The translations under genes were made by a program, and so were the position numbers. Below, piece after piece: positions 49,655 through 59,935 of a DNA stretch of 64,000 bases (position 1 is its first letter; each line of letters opens with the position of its first letter). The stretch is from assembly GCF_000685075.1 (NCBI RefSeq), contig NZ_BAYD01000048.1, positions 1 through 64,000 on the forward strand, read 5' to 3'. The notes beneath the pieces are model-generated. The model saw only the letters and a program-made list of their open reading frames with translations. It was not told the origin of the DNA and ran no database searches. This DNA is from Paraburkholderia oxyphila NBRC 105797 (GTDB lineage Bacteria > Pseudomonadota > Gammaproteobacteria > Burkholderiales > Burkholderiaceae).

Positions 49655-51268
49655 ATGAAACGCAGAACTTTTTTGTCCGGCGCGTTGAGCGCCGCTACGG
49701 CGTCGCTGTTCGCGCGCCCGGTATGGGCCCAGGAGAGCGGGCATGCGATGCATGGCATGTCCGGCATGGGGGAGATGGGCGCGATGCCCGGCGCCATGCT
49801 GCACGCGCAGGCACCGCTTGCGGCTGCCGACGCTTTGCCCGCCGGCGCGCCGCTGGCTGCGCTGCGCACGCTCGCGAACGAGAGCCGCGAAGCGGGGCAT
49901 TTCCGCGCGACACTGATCGCCCGGCCCGTCGCGCGGCCATTGCTCGCTGGCCAGGCGCCGACCACCTTCTGGCAATACGATGCGGGCACAGCCGGGAAGG
50001 GTGACGAGGCGGGCCCCGGGATCGGCCCGATGATCGACGTGCGCGAAGGCGACACGCTCGAGATCCGCTTCGTCAACCGGCTGCCGCAACCGTCCACGAT
50101 CCACTGGCATGGCCTGCCCGTGCCGCCCGATCAGGACGGCAATCCGATGAATCTCGTGGCGCCGGGCGCCGAACGCGTCTATCGGTTCACGCTGCCCGAG
50201 GGCAGTGCCGGCACCTACTGGTATCACCCGCATCCGCACATGCTTGCGTCCGAGCAGGTGTTTCGCGGGCTCGCGGGCCCGATCGTCGTGCGTGCCGCCG
50301 ACGATCCGCTCGCCGCCTGGCCCGAGCGTCACCTGTTCGTCTCCGACCTCAAGCTTGCCGCCGACGGCACGATTCCCGCGAACGGCATGATGGACTGGAT
50401 GAACGGCCGCGAAGGCCAGTTCGTGCTCGTGAACGGCGCGCGCGAGCCGCGCATCGAAGTCGTGCGCGACGAGCGCTGGCGCGTCTGGAACGGCAGCAGC
50501 GCGCGCTATGTGCAACTCGCATTCGATGACGGCCGCACGTTTATGCACATTGGCACCGATGGCGGCCTGCTTGCCGCGCCGCGCGAGGGAGTGACCTCGC
50601 TGCTGCTCGCGCCCGGCGAGCGCGCCGAGCTGATCGTGCGCGCCGGGCGGAGCGCCTCGCGTGCACGCCTGATGGTCGCGCAGTACGACCGGCGCAAGAT
50701 GGCGATGTCGCACGGCAGCCTGCCGCCCACGCCAGCGGTCGCGCTGGCTCAGGTGCAATTCGCGCCGCGTGGCGAGGCGCCGGCGCTGCCTGCCCAATTG
50801 CGCGCGCTTGCGCCGTTGGCGCCGGACGGCTCGCTCGCGTCATCGCTGCCGCAGAAATCGGTGGTGTTCAGCGAGGCCATGGACATGCACGCGATGCACC
50901 AGCCAGGTGCATCAAAATCGGGGATGCCCCAAGGCATGCAATTCATGATCAACGGTGAGACATACGATCCCGCGCGCATCACGCTCACGAGCCGCCGAGG
51001 CGAAGTCGAGCAGTGGACGATTGCGAACCACACGGACATGGACCATCCGTTCCATCTGCACGGCACGCAGTTCCAGGTGCTCTCGCGCGAGACGGGCGGC
51101 GTGCGCGCGGACGAGCCGTATCTCGCATGGCGCGATACCGTCAATGTGCAGCCGGGGGAAAGCGTGCGGATCGCGACCGTGCAGCACGCCGCGGGCGAGC
51201 GCATGTTCCATTGCCACATCCTCGAGCACGAGGACCTCGGCATGATGGGCACGCTGCGCGTGATCTAG
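49655..51268 (+). CDS. Multicopper oxidase (CopA/CueO-like), Tat-exported
   Basis: This 537-residue periplasmic oxidase probably detoxifies Cu(I). The leader M-K-R-R-T-F-L-S-G is a Tat signal. A Met/His/Gly stretch follows (H-A-M-H-G-M-S-G-M-G-E-M-G). The four copper motifs are complete: H-W-H-G, W-Y-H-P-H-P-H, H-P-F-H-L-H-G and H-C-H-I-L-E-H-E-D-L-G-M-M. A second Met/His-rich patch, M-D-M-H-A-M-H-Q-P, lies near residue 410. ATG at 49655 has GAGGA eight bases upstream; the longer frame upstream is not coding. A bidirectional terminator follows. Confidence 0.94.
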   Translation: MKRRTFLSGALSAATASLFARPVWAQESGHAMHGMSGMGEMGAMPGAMLHAQAPLAAADALPAGAPLAALRTLANESREAGHFRATLIARPVARPLLAGQAPTTFWQYDAGTAGKGDEAGPGIGPMIDVREGDTLEIRFVNRLPQPSTIHWHGLPVPPDQDGNPMNLVAPGAERVYRFTLPEGSAGTYWYHPHPHMLASEQVFRGLAGPIVVRAADDPLAAWPERHLFVSDLKLAADGTIPANGMMDWMNGREGQFVLVNGAREPRIEVVRDERWRVWNGSSARYVQLAFDDGRTFMHIGTDGGLLAAPREGVTSLLLAPGERAELIVRAGRSASRARLMVAQYDRRKMAMSHGSLPPTPAVALAQVQFAPRGEAPALPAQLRALAPLAPDGSLASSLPQKSVVFSEAMDMHAMHQPGASKSGMPQGMQFMINGETYDPARITLTSRRGEVEQWTIANHTDMDHPFHLHGTQFQVLSRETGGVRADEPYLAWRDTVNVQPGESVRIATVQHAAGERMFHCHILEHEDLGMMGTLRVI

Positions 51269-51345
51269 CGCACGCATGGTGAAATCCGCCTGAAAGCGGG
51301 CGGACGCGGTATCGAATGAATCGTCTAACGCGCCCGGGTGTTTGC

Positions 51346-51381
51346 CCAAAAAGAAACCCGGCCGAAGCCGGGTTTCTTTCT
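51346..51381. terminator. Bidirectional rho-independent terminator (copper oxidase/cspA)
   Basis: AAGAAACCCGGC-CGAA-GCCGGGTTTCTT, with A- and T-rich flanks, lies between the two convergent genes. Confidence 0.93.
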
Positions 51382-51402
51382 CAGGTACAGGTACCGAACA
51401 GA

Positions 51403-51609
51403 TCAGGCCGCTGCCTGAATGTTCGATGCCTGCTTACCCTTCGGGCCTTGCACGACCTCGAAGCTCACCTTCTGACCTTCTTTGAGGGTCTTGAAGCCAT
51501 TCATCTGGATGGCCGAAAAGTGAGCGAACAGATCCTCGCCGCCTTCATCCGGCGTGATGAATCCGAAACCCTTCGCGTCGTTGAACCACTTGACCGTACC
51601 GGTTGCCAT
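51403..51609 (-). CDS. cspA: Cold shock protein, CspA family
   Basis: This single-stranded nucleic-acid-binding protein is an RNA chaperone. The 68-residue OB fold has RNP1 (K-G-F-G-F-I) and RNP2 (D-L-F-A-H-F). It begins M-A-T-G-T-V-K-W-F-N-D-A-K-G. It has a long leader from a promoter about 135 bases upstream, which is typical of cold-regulated csp genes. The plus-strand neighbour is convergent. Confidence 0.95.
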   Translation of the reverse strand: MATGTVKWFNDAKGFGFITPDEGGEDLFAHFSAIQMNGFKTLKEGQKVSFEVVQGPKGKQASNIQAAA

Positions 51610-51750
51610 ACCAACTTCCCCTGTAACTCATGTCACTACCACGAGCAGTTCGAAAAGCTAACAGATCGCATGTTGCGACCGCCCCCTCCTCACAAGCTCA
51701 CCAACGGCATTTTTTCGAAAATAAAGGCGGTTGAAAAAAGTGCCAGCTTG

Positions 51751-51779
51751 ATTGTTGAGGCTCTTTATTCTGCTGTCAA
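51751..51779 (-). promoter_or_regulatory. Probable cspA promoter
   Basis: On the minus strand TTGACA (51779-51774) and AACAAT (51756-51751) are separated by 17 bases. The start near 51744 gives a leader of about 135 bases. The perfect -35 is unusual for this GC-rich genome. Confidence 0.7.
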
Positions 51780-52236
51780 GAATATTTTGAGACGTCCACT
51801 GACGCGTTGTAAAGAACGCATTTCCAGGGTTTTTCCGGCTTTTCTTGCGCCTCTGTCTGACAGGAATCGCAGCCGGTTGTCGACGCATTCATCGGGTTCG
51901 TTTTTTATCCGGTCCGAGTTGCACGAGCTGTCTTGAAAAGTCGCATAATCGACTCACATGGGATGCACTGCAGCACGAAATCTGACAGCGTGCGTGCGGA
52001 TGCCGACAGTAGCTGCCCACGTGCTCGCGCAGGTTGTGCGATACTCGATTCGACGGTGGCCCGAAAGCTGCTGGCACAATGGTTCGAACCGGCCCCGCAG
52101 CCGGGCGCCCGCCACAATGTGGTTTGAAGTGTGGCTTGGGCGAGGCTGATCGAGTCCGGAATCGGGGGCTGCGCCAGGATTGTCCGCGAGGCGCCGTGGC
52201 CCGGTTCACCGGACGGCCGGTCGGGTTTCGGCAGGA

Positions 52237-52264
52237 TTGCGGGCCTGTCCGAGTTGTTTAGAAT
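52237..52264 (+). promoter_or_regulatory. Probable clpS promoter giving a leaderless mRNA
   Basis: TTGCGG (52237-52242) and TAGAAT (52259-52264) are 16 bases apart. The clpS ATG begins at 52271, the position expected for the first transcribed base. No ribosome site lies between. Confidence 0.68.
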
Positions 52265-52270
52265 GGGTGT

Positions 52271-52581
52271 ATGGCGATTATCCCGGACAAGCAGGATTCA
52301 ACTGTAGTGGAGCGGCAGGAGCAAAAGGTCAAACCGCCCTCCATGTACAAGGTCGTGCTGATGAATGACGACTACACGCCGATGGAATTCGTCGTGATGG
52401 TCGTGCAGGAATATTTCAATAAGGACCGCGAGACCGCAACACAGATCATGTTGAAGGTGCATCGCGAGGGCAGGGGCGTTTGTGGGGTCTATACGCGGGA
52501 CATCGCGTCGACCAAGGTTGAGCAAGTCGTTACCCATGCAAGGCAAGCGGGACATCCGCTGCAGTGTGTGATGGAGGAAGC

Positions 52582-52585
<4 letters not shown>
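52271..52585 (+). CDS. clpS: ATP-dependent Clp protease adaptor ClpS
   Basis: ClpS delivers N-degron substrates to ClpAP. The 104-residue protein has P-S-M-Y-K-V-V-L-M-N-D-D-Y-T-P-M-E-F-V, the substrate-pocket N-D-D motif, and H-R-E-G-R-G-V-C-G-V-Y-T-R-D-I-A, all typical. The start at 52271 has no ribosome site but a promoter directly upstream. The stop overlaps the clpA start (ATGA). Confidence 0.96.
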
Positions 52586-54873
<2,288 letters not shown>

Positions 54874-54905
54874 GCGGCGCGAAAAGCGCGCAAGCGTCAA
54901 GGCGC

Positions 54906-54944
54906 AACGGCGTAGCTCGATATGGGCTACGCCGTTTTATTTTG
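54906..54944 (+). terminator. Rho-independent terminator of clpSA
   Basis: AACGGCGTAGC and GCTACGCCGTT form an 11-base stem with a 9-base loop, followed by TTATTTT, 32 bases after the clpA stop. Confidence 0.9.
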
Positions 54945-55114
54945 GTGATAAGAATCAGGAATCCGAAGCAAATTTGGGCGACCCGTTGCGCGAACCGGTA
55001 CCGGGGCGCCACGGCCGATGAGCCGCCTCAAAGTAAAATGCGGGTTTATCTCGCCGTCGGCGTTTTCACGATGCGCAGTGCCTCAAAGCGCTTGCGCAAA
55101 GCAGGGGTGTAATA

Positions 55115-56527
55115 GTGGTACCACGTAAATCGGGCGCGTTCGACTCCATCGTCGAGCGCGAGCAGGGGCTGCGCCAGGGCTTGTCCGCAGGCCAGATGAC
55201 GATGATCGCCATCGGCGGCGCGGTGGGCACCGGGCTCTTTCTCGGCAGCGGCTTTGCCATCGGTTTTGCCGGGCCGGGCGTGCTCGTGTCCTACGCCATT
55301 GGCGCGCTGATCGCCTTGCTGCTGATGGGCGCGCTGGCCGAGATGACCGTCGCGCATCCCACGTCGGGCTCGTTCGGCGCGTATGCCGAGCACTATATCG
55401 GCCCGCTCGCCGGCTTCGTCGTGCGCTACGCGTACTGGTCCGCCTATGTGCTCGCCGTGGGCACCGAAGTCGCGGCCATCGCCATCTACATGAAGTTCTG
55501 GTTTCCCCACGTGCCGGGGCTGTACTGGATCGTCGGGTTCTCGGCGGCGCTGATCGTCGTGAACGCCATGAGCGTGCACGCCTACGGCACCATCGAGTAT
55601 CTCTTTTCCAGCCTCAAGATTGCCGCCATCGTCGCGTTCATCGTGCTGGGCGCCTGGTTCGTGTGGCGCGCTCCAGCCGCTTCGGGCGTGGGGTTCGCGA
55701 ACTATACGTCGCACGGCGGCTTGATGCCGAAGGGCTGGTGGGGCGTCTGGGTGGGCACGATTGTTTCGCTTTTCAGCTATCTGGGCGTGGAAACCATCGC
55801 GGTTGCTGCGGCGGAAGCCAAGGACCCGGCACGCGCCGTCACGCGCGCGTTCCGCGCCACGGTGCTGCGCCTCGTGCTGTTCTATCTGCTCACGCTCGCG
55901 CTCATGCTGGCCATCGTCCCCTGGACGCAGGCGGGCGGCAACGAGAGCCCGTTCGTGAAGGTGATGGCCGAGACCGGCGTGCCGTACGCGGCAGGCGCGA
56001 TCAACTTCATCGTGCTCGTGGCGGCGCTCTCGGCCATGAACAGCCAGCTCTATATCACCACGCGCATGATGTTCAGCCTCTCGCGCGCCGGCTACGCGCC
56101 GGTGGCGTTCGGGCGCCTCACGCGCCAGGGCGTGCCGACGGCGGCGCTCTCGCTCTCGACCATCGGCATTGCGGTGGCGGCCGTGCTCAACGCGCTCTGG
56201 CCGCAGGCGGCGTTCACGCTGATGATGTCGATCGCGATGTTCGGCGCGATGTTCACGTGGCTCATGATCTTCGTGACGCAGATTTTCTTCCGCGTGCGTC
56301 GTGGGCGCGATGGAAGCGCGCCGCTCCAGTTCCGCATGTGGGGCTTTCCGTTCACGAGCGTGCTGGGCGCGGTGCTGATGCTCGGCATCCTGGTCGGCAC
56401 GGCGTTCACGCGCGAATTCCGCATGACGCTGGCGTATGGGCTCGCGTTCCAGGCGGTGCTCGTGGTGGTGTATGCGCTGTGGTATCGCCGGCGGCAACCC
56501 GCGGCGCAAACTCAAGGGTCGATCTAA
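55115..56527 (+). CDS. Amino acid permease (APC superfamily, AAT family, GabP-like)
   Basis: This 470-residue inner-membrane transporter has about 12 helices. It carries M-T-M-I-A-I-G-G-A-V-G-T-G-L-F-L-G-S-G near residue 28, the APC signature loop. P-T-S-G-S-F-G-A-Y-A-E, Y-W-S-A-Y-V, and the TM6 region S-Y-L-G-V-E-T-I-A-V-A-A-A-E-A also match. It resembles the GABA/proline/aromatic permeases of the AAT family; the substrate cannot be fixed. The start is GTG at 55115 with AGGGG seven bases upstream. A perfect terminator palindrome follows. Confidence 0.9.
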   Translation: MVPRKSGAFDSIVEREQGLRQGLSAGQMTMIAIGGAVGTGLFLGSGFAIGFAGPGVLVSYAIGALIALLLMGALAEMTVAHPTSGSFGAYAEHYIGPLAGFVVRYAYWSAYVLAVGTEVAAIAIYMKFWFPHVPGLYWIVGFSAALIVVNAMSVHAYGTIEYLFSSLKIAAIVAFIVLGAWFVWRAPAASGVGFANYTSHGGLMPKGWWGVWVGTIVSLFSYLGVETIAVAAAEAKDPARAVTRAFRATVLRLVLFYLLTLALMLAIVPWTQAGGNESPFVKVMAETGVPYAAGAINFIVLVAALSAMNSQLYITTRMMFSLSRAGYAPVAFGRLTRQGVPTAALSLSTIGIAVAAVLNALWPQAAFTLMMSIAMFGAMFTWLMIFVTQIFFRVRRGRDGSAPLQFRMWGFPFTSVLGAVLMLGILVGTAFTREFRMTLAYGLAFQAVLVVVYALWYRRRQPAAQTQGSI

Positions 56528-56541
56528 GAGGCTCCAGAAGC

Positions 56542-56569
56542 AAAAAAGCACGCCGCGGCGTGCTTTTTT
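56542..56569. terminator. Bidirectional rho-independent terminator (permease/dut)
   Basis: A 28-base perfect palindrome, AAAAAAGCACGCCG and its complement, lies between the convergent permease and dut genes. It has T-runs on both strands. Confidence 0.94.
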
Positions 56570-56594
56570 GTTGCTTGCTGCACTTGCGTGAAGC

Positions 56595-57041
56595 TCAGTG
56601 CTTGCCCGTGCTGCCGAAACCGCCCGCGCCGCGCTCGCTCTGCTCGAAGTCGTCGACGAGGTTGAACTGCGCCTGCACCACCGGCACGATCACGAGCTGC
56701 GCGAGGCGCTCCATCGGATTGAGCGTGAACGTGGTGTGGCCGCGGTTCCAGGTGGAGATCATCAGCTCGCCCTGATAGTCGGAGTCGATCAGGCCGACGA
56801 GGTTGCCGAGCACGATGCCGTGCTTGTGGCCGAGGCCCGAGCGCGGCAGGATCAGCGCCGCATAGCCGGGATCGGCCAGATGGATCGCGAGGCCGGTCGG
56901 CACGAGCTTCGTTTCGCCCGGCTCGAGCGTGATCGGCGTTTCGAGGCAGGCGCGCAGGTCGAGGCCCGCGCTGCCCGGCGTCGCGTAGTGGGGCAGCTGG
57001 TCGCGCATGCGTTCGTTCAGGATCTTGATGTCGATTTTCAT
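56595..57041 (-). CDS. dut: dUTP pyrophosphatase
   Basis: Dut hydrolyses dUTP to dUMP. The 148-residue trimeric-type enzyme shows the five conserved motifs: A-G-L-D-L-R-A, P-R-S-G-L-G-H-K-H-G, G-L-I-D-S-D-Y-Q-G-E-L, E-R-L-A-Q-L-V-I and R-G-A-G-G-F-G-S-T-G. It is the last gene of the ribF-ileS-lspA-coaBC run, 32 bases after the LLM oxidoreductase gene. coaBC-dut proximity is common in proteobacteria. Confidence 0.97.
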   Translation of the reverse strand: MKIDIKILNERMRDQLPHYATPGSAGLDLRACLETPITLEPGETKLVPTGLAIHLADPGYAALILPRSGLGHKHGIVLGNLVGLIDSDYQGELMISTWNRGHTTFTLNPMERLAQLVIVPVVQAQFNLVDDFEQSERGAGGFGSTGKH

Positions 57042-57073
57042 GAGGCTCCGATTCGATCGGGGTCGGGTTTAGG

Positions 57074-58078
57074 TCAGTTTCGAGGCAGCTGAAAGGCCTC
57101 GGCGAGAAGTTCGTAGGAGCGCAGACGCGCCGCGTAGCTGCCTGCGACGGTCAGCACGATGAGCTCGTCGGCGCGGAAGCTGTCCTTGAGCGCAAGCAGG
57201 CGCCCGGCGACGCTCTCCGGCGTGCCGATGACGCTGCGCGGCTTTTCGCGGTCGATCACGATTTGCTCGCGCTCGCCGTATTCCTGCGCGCGGCCCTGTT
57301 CGAGGCTCGGAATGGGCGCGTTCAGGCCGTAGGCCATCTGCACGCGGCGCAGGTCGACGGCCTTTTCGAGGTCGGCGGCTTCGGCTTCGGTATCGGCGCA
57401 GATCGCGAACACCGCGCACGCCAGATAGGGCTTCGCTTCGTGGCCCGGCTGGAAGGTGTCGCGGTAGGCATGGGCCACGAGGTGCCCGAAGTGCGCGTTG
57501 ATGAAGTGCGCGAACGAGAAACGCAAGCCCAGCTGCGCCGCGAGCGCGCCGCCGAAGTCGCTCGAGCCCAGCACCCAGAGCTGCGGGCGCGTGTCGATCT
57601 GCGGCTGCAGCACGACGCCGTGCGCGAGGTGGTCGGCGGCGAGCGTGCCGTCCATCAGGCCGACGAGATCCTGCACCTGCTGCGTGAACTGGTCGCCGCG
57701 GTTGTACGCGCCCGCCGCGACGGCCTGCGCGGTGCGCATGTCGCCGCCGGGCGCGCGGCCCACGCCCAGGTCGACTCGACCGGGGAACAACGCTTCGAGC
57801 ATCATGAACTGCTCGGCGACCTTGAACGGGCTGTAGTAGGGCAGCATGATGCCGCCCGAGCCGATGCGGATGCGCCGCGTCACGCTGCCGAGGCGCGCGA
57901 GCATGACTTCGGGAGCGGGGTTGCACACGCCCAGCAGGCCATGGTGCTCGGCGCACCAGTAGCGCGTGTAGCCGAGGTCGTCGGCGAGCTGCGCGAGTTC
58001 GACGGTGGCGGCAATGGCGTCCGCCGCGGTGTGCCCGGCGATCACGGGCGACTGGTCCAGCACGGATAGCAGTGTCAT
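57074..58078 (-). CDS. LLM-class flavin-dependent oxidoreductase (YhbW-like)
   Basis: This 334-residue luciferase-like monooxygenase family protein has S-V-L-D-Q-S-P at the start, R-Y-W-C-A-E-H-H-G, G-S-G-G-I-M-L-P-Y-Y-S-P and G-V-G-R-A-P-G-G. These are the hallmarks of the E. coli YhbW-like group (FMN/F420 type). It is cytoplasmic; the substrate is unknown. It is inserted between coaBC and dut, 67 and 32 bases away, and is presumably co-transcribed. Confidence 0.9.
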   Translation of the reverse strand: MTLLSVLDQSPVIAGHTAADAIAATVELAQLADDLGYTRYWCAEHHGLLGVCNPAPEVMLARLGSVTRRIRIGSGGIMLPYYSPFKVAEQFMMLEALFPGRVDLGVGRAPGGDMRTAQAVAAGAYNRGDQFTQQVQDLVGLMDGTLAADHLAHGVVLQPQIDTRPQLWVLGSSDFGGALAAQLGLRFSFAHFINAHFGHLVAHAYRDTFQPGHEAKPYLACAVFAICADTEAEAADLEKAVDLRRVQMAYGLNAPIPSLEQGRAQEYGEREQIVIDREKPRSVIGTPESVAGRLLALKDSFRADELIVLTVAGSYAARLRSYELLAEAFQLPRN

Positions 58079-58145
58079 GGCAGTACTGCTCCTTCACTTC
58101 GTTCGTGGCGCCGCGTGCCGGCACGCGAGGGCGCCGGCGCGCGCG

Positions 58146-59375
58146 TCACGAGATGATGCTCGGGTCCGGCAGACGCCGCGCGATCTCGGCGATCAGCGTT
58201 TGCGCGAGCGCCTGTTTGGCCGCGCGCGGCAGCGGCGTGCGGCCGCCGGCCTCGAACAGCACGACTTCGTTGTCGTCCCGGCCGAACGTGAGCGGGCCGA
58301 GATTGCCGATCAAGAGCGGCACTTTCTTGCGTGCGCGCTTTTCTTCCCCGTGCACGTCGAGGTCGCCGCTTTCGGCGGCGAACCCCACGCAATATGGCGG
58401 ATTCGCCATGGCCGCGACCGAAGCCAGAATGTCGGGGTTCTCGACGAAGCTGAACGTCGGCATGCGGTGCTCGGCCGTCTTCTTGATCTTGTGCTCGGCG
58501 ACGTGATCGACGCGCCAGTCGGCCACCGCCGCCACGCCGATGAAGACATCGGCGTCGCTCGCCTCGCGCATCACCGCGTCGTACATCTGCTGCGCGGTCT
58601 GCACGTCTTCGCGCCAGACGCCCCACGGCGTGGGCAGCGCAACGGGGCCCGCGATCAGATGCACGTGGGCGCCGGCCTGCTGTGCCGCGCGCGCGAGCGC
58701 AAAGCCCATCTTGCCGCTCGAACGGTTCGTGATGCCGCGCACCGGGTCGAGCGGCTCGAAGGTCGGTCCCGCGGTGATCAGCAGCTTGCGGCCTGCCAGC
58801 ACCTTCGGCGCGAAGAACGCGACGATGGCCTCGTAGATGGCTTCCGGCTCCAGCATGCGCCCGTCGCCGATCTCGCCGCAAGCCTGCGGGCCGGAGTCGG
58901 GGCCGAGCGTCTCGATGCCGTCCGCGCGCAGCTGCGCGACGTTGCGCTGCGTGGCCGGGTTGCCCCACATCTGCCGGTTCATGGCCGGCACGACCAGCAG
59001 CGGGCAGTCGCGCGCGACGCACAGTGTGGCGAGCAGGTCGTCGGCGAAACCGTGCGCGAGCTTCGCGAGGAAGTCGGTGGAGGCGGGCGCGACGACGATG
59101 GCATCGGCGTCGCGCGAGAGGTCGATGTGCGCCATGTTGTTGGGCACGCGGCCGTCCCACTGGCTCGTGTAGACGGGCCGGCCCGAGAGCGCCTGCATTG
59201 TGACCGGCGTGATGAACTGCGTGGCCGCCTCGGTCATCACGACCTGCACGGTTGCGCCGGCCTTGGTCAACAGGCGCGTGAGCTCGGCGATCTTGTAGCA
59301 GGCGATGCCGCCCGTCATGCCGAGCACGAGGTGGCGCCCAGCCAGCTCGCCGGGATTTGCAGCGGAGGTGTTCAA
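58146..59375 (-). CDS. coaBC: Bifunctional phosphopantothenoylcysteine decarboxylase/synthetase
   Basis: This enzyme makes 4'-phosphopantetheine for CoA synthesis. The 409-residue protein has the N-terminal CoaC flavodoxin-like domain (G-M-T-G-G-I-A-C-Y-K, active His in N-M-A-H-I-D-L, and the Cys in Q-A-C-G-E-I-G-D-G-R-M). The C-terminal CoaB domain has T-A-G-P-T-F-E-P-L-D-P-V-R, N-R-S-S-G-K-M-G and the Lys of K-I-K-K-T. It lies 41 bases after lspA. Confidence 0.96.
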   Translation of the reverse strand: MNTSAANPGELAGRHLVLGMTGGIACYKIAELTRLLTKAGATVQVVMTEAATQFITPVTMQALSGRPVYTSQWDGRVPNNMAHIDLSRDADAIVVAPASTDFLAKLAHGFADDLLATLCVARDCPLLVVPAMNRQMWGNPATQRNVAQLRADGIETLGPDSGPQACGEIGDGRMLEPEAIYEAIVAFFAPKVLAGRKLLITAGPTFEPLDPVRGITNRSSGKMGFALARAAQQAGAHVHLIAGPVALPTPWGVWREDVQTAQQMYDAVMREASDADVFIGVAAVADWRVDHVAEHKIKKTAEHRMPTFSFVENPDILASVAAMANPPYCVGFAAESGDLDVHGEEKRARKKVPLLIGNLGPLTFGRDDNEVVLFEAGGRTPLPRAAKQALAQTLIAEIARRLPDPSIIS

Positions 59376-59416
59376 GTCAGGTCTCCCCCTTTCTCCGAGA
59401 CACGCATTAGAGACGA

Positions 59417-59935
59417 TCAGCGCGCGCTGCGCACGCGCCGCAATTCGTCGAACACCAGCAGGATGGCGCCCACGGTGATCGCACTATCGGCAACGTTGAA
59501 CGCCGGCCAGTGCGACGAACCCAGGTGGAAGTCGAGAAAGTCGATCACATGGCCGTACATCAGGCGGTCGAGCACGTTGCCGAGCGCGCCGCCGAGTATC
59601 AACGCGAGTGCGGTGCAGAACAGGCGCTGCCCCGCATGGCGCTTGAGCAGATAGCAGATCACCAGCGCCGCGACCACGCCGAGCGCCGTGAAGGCCCAGC
59701 GCTGCCAGCCGCCCGCCGCCGCGAGGAAGCTGAACGCCGCCCCCTTGTTGTAGACGAGCACGAGGTTGAAGAACGGCGTGATCACGCGGCCTTCGCCGTA
59801 GCTGAACACCTTGGAGATGGCGATCTTCGTGAGCTGGTCGGCGAGGATCACGATCACCGCGATGCCGAGCCACGGCACGAGCGTGCCGCGCGCGCCGCTC
59901 GACTTCGACTGTTTCGGCAGGGTCGTCTTGGCCAT
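59417..59935 (-). CDS. lspA: Lipoprotein signal peptidase (signal peptidase II)
   Basis: LspA cleaves lipoprotein signal peptides at the inner membrane. The 172-residue protein has four helices; the catalytic Asp residues are in G-N-V-L-D-R-L and F-N-V-A-D-S-A-I. The start ATG at 59935 overlaps the ileS stop by one base (TAATG), so translation is coupled. The longer upstream frame is the antisense-like shadow of ileS and was discarded. Confidence 0.96.
   Translation of the reverse strand: MAKTTLPKQSKSSGARGTLVPWLGIAVIVILADQLTKIAISKVFSYGEGRVITPFFNLVLVYNKGAAFSFLAAAGGWQRWAFTALGVVAALVICYLLKRHAGQRLFCTALALILGGALGNVLDRLMYGHVIDFLDFHLGSSHWPAFNVADSAITVGAILLVFDELRRVRSAR

Larger units (their letters stand above)
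51610..52270. other. Intergenic region between cspA and clpS
   Basis: This 661-base divergent region holds the AT-rich cspA leader (51610-51745), the cspA promoter and, at the right end, the clpS promoter. The middle (about 51850-52200) shows no gene, terminator or repeat that I can support. Confidence 0.55.

Noticed and set aside
55046..56551. A 501-residue minus-strand frame opposite the amino-acid permease
   Set aside because: It is antisense to a protein with clear APC motifs and has shadow-type composition.
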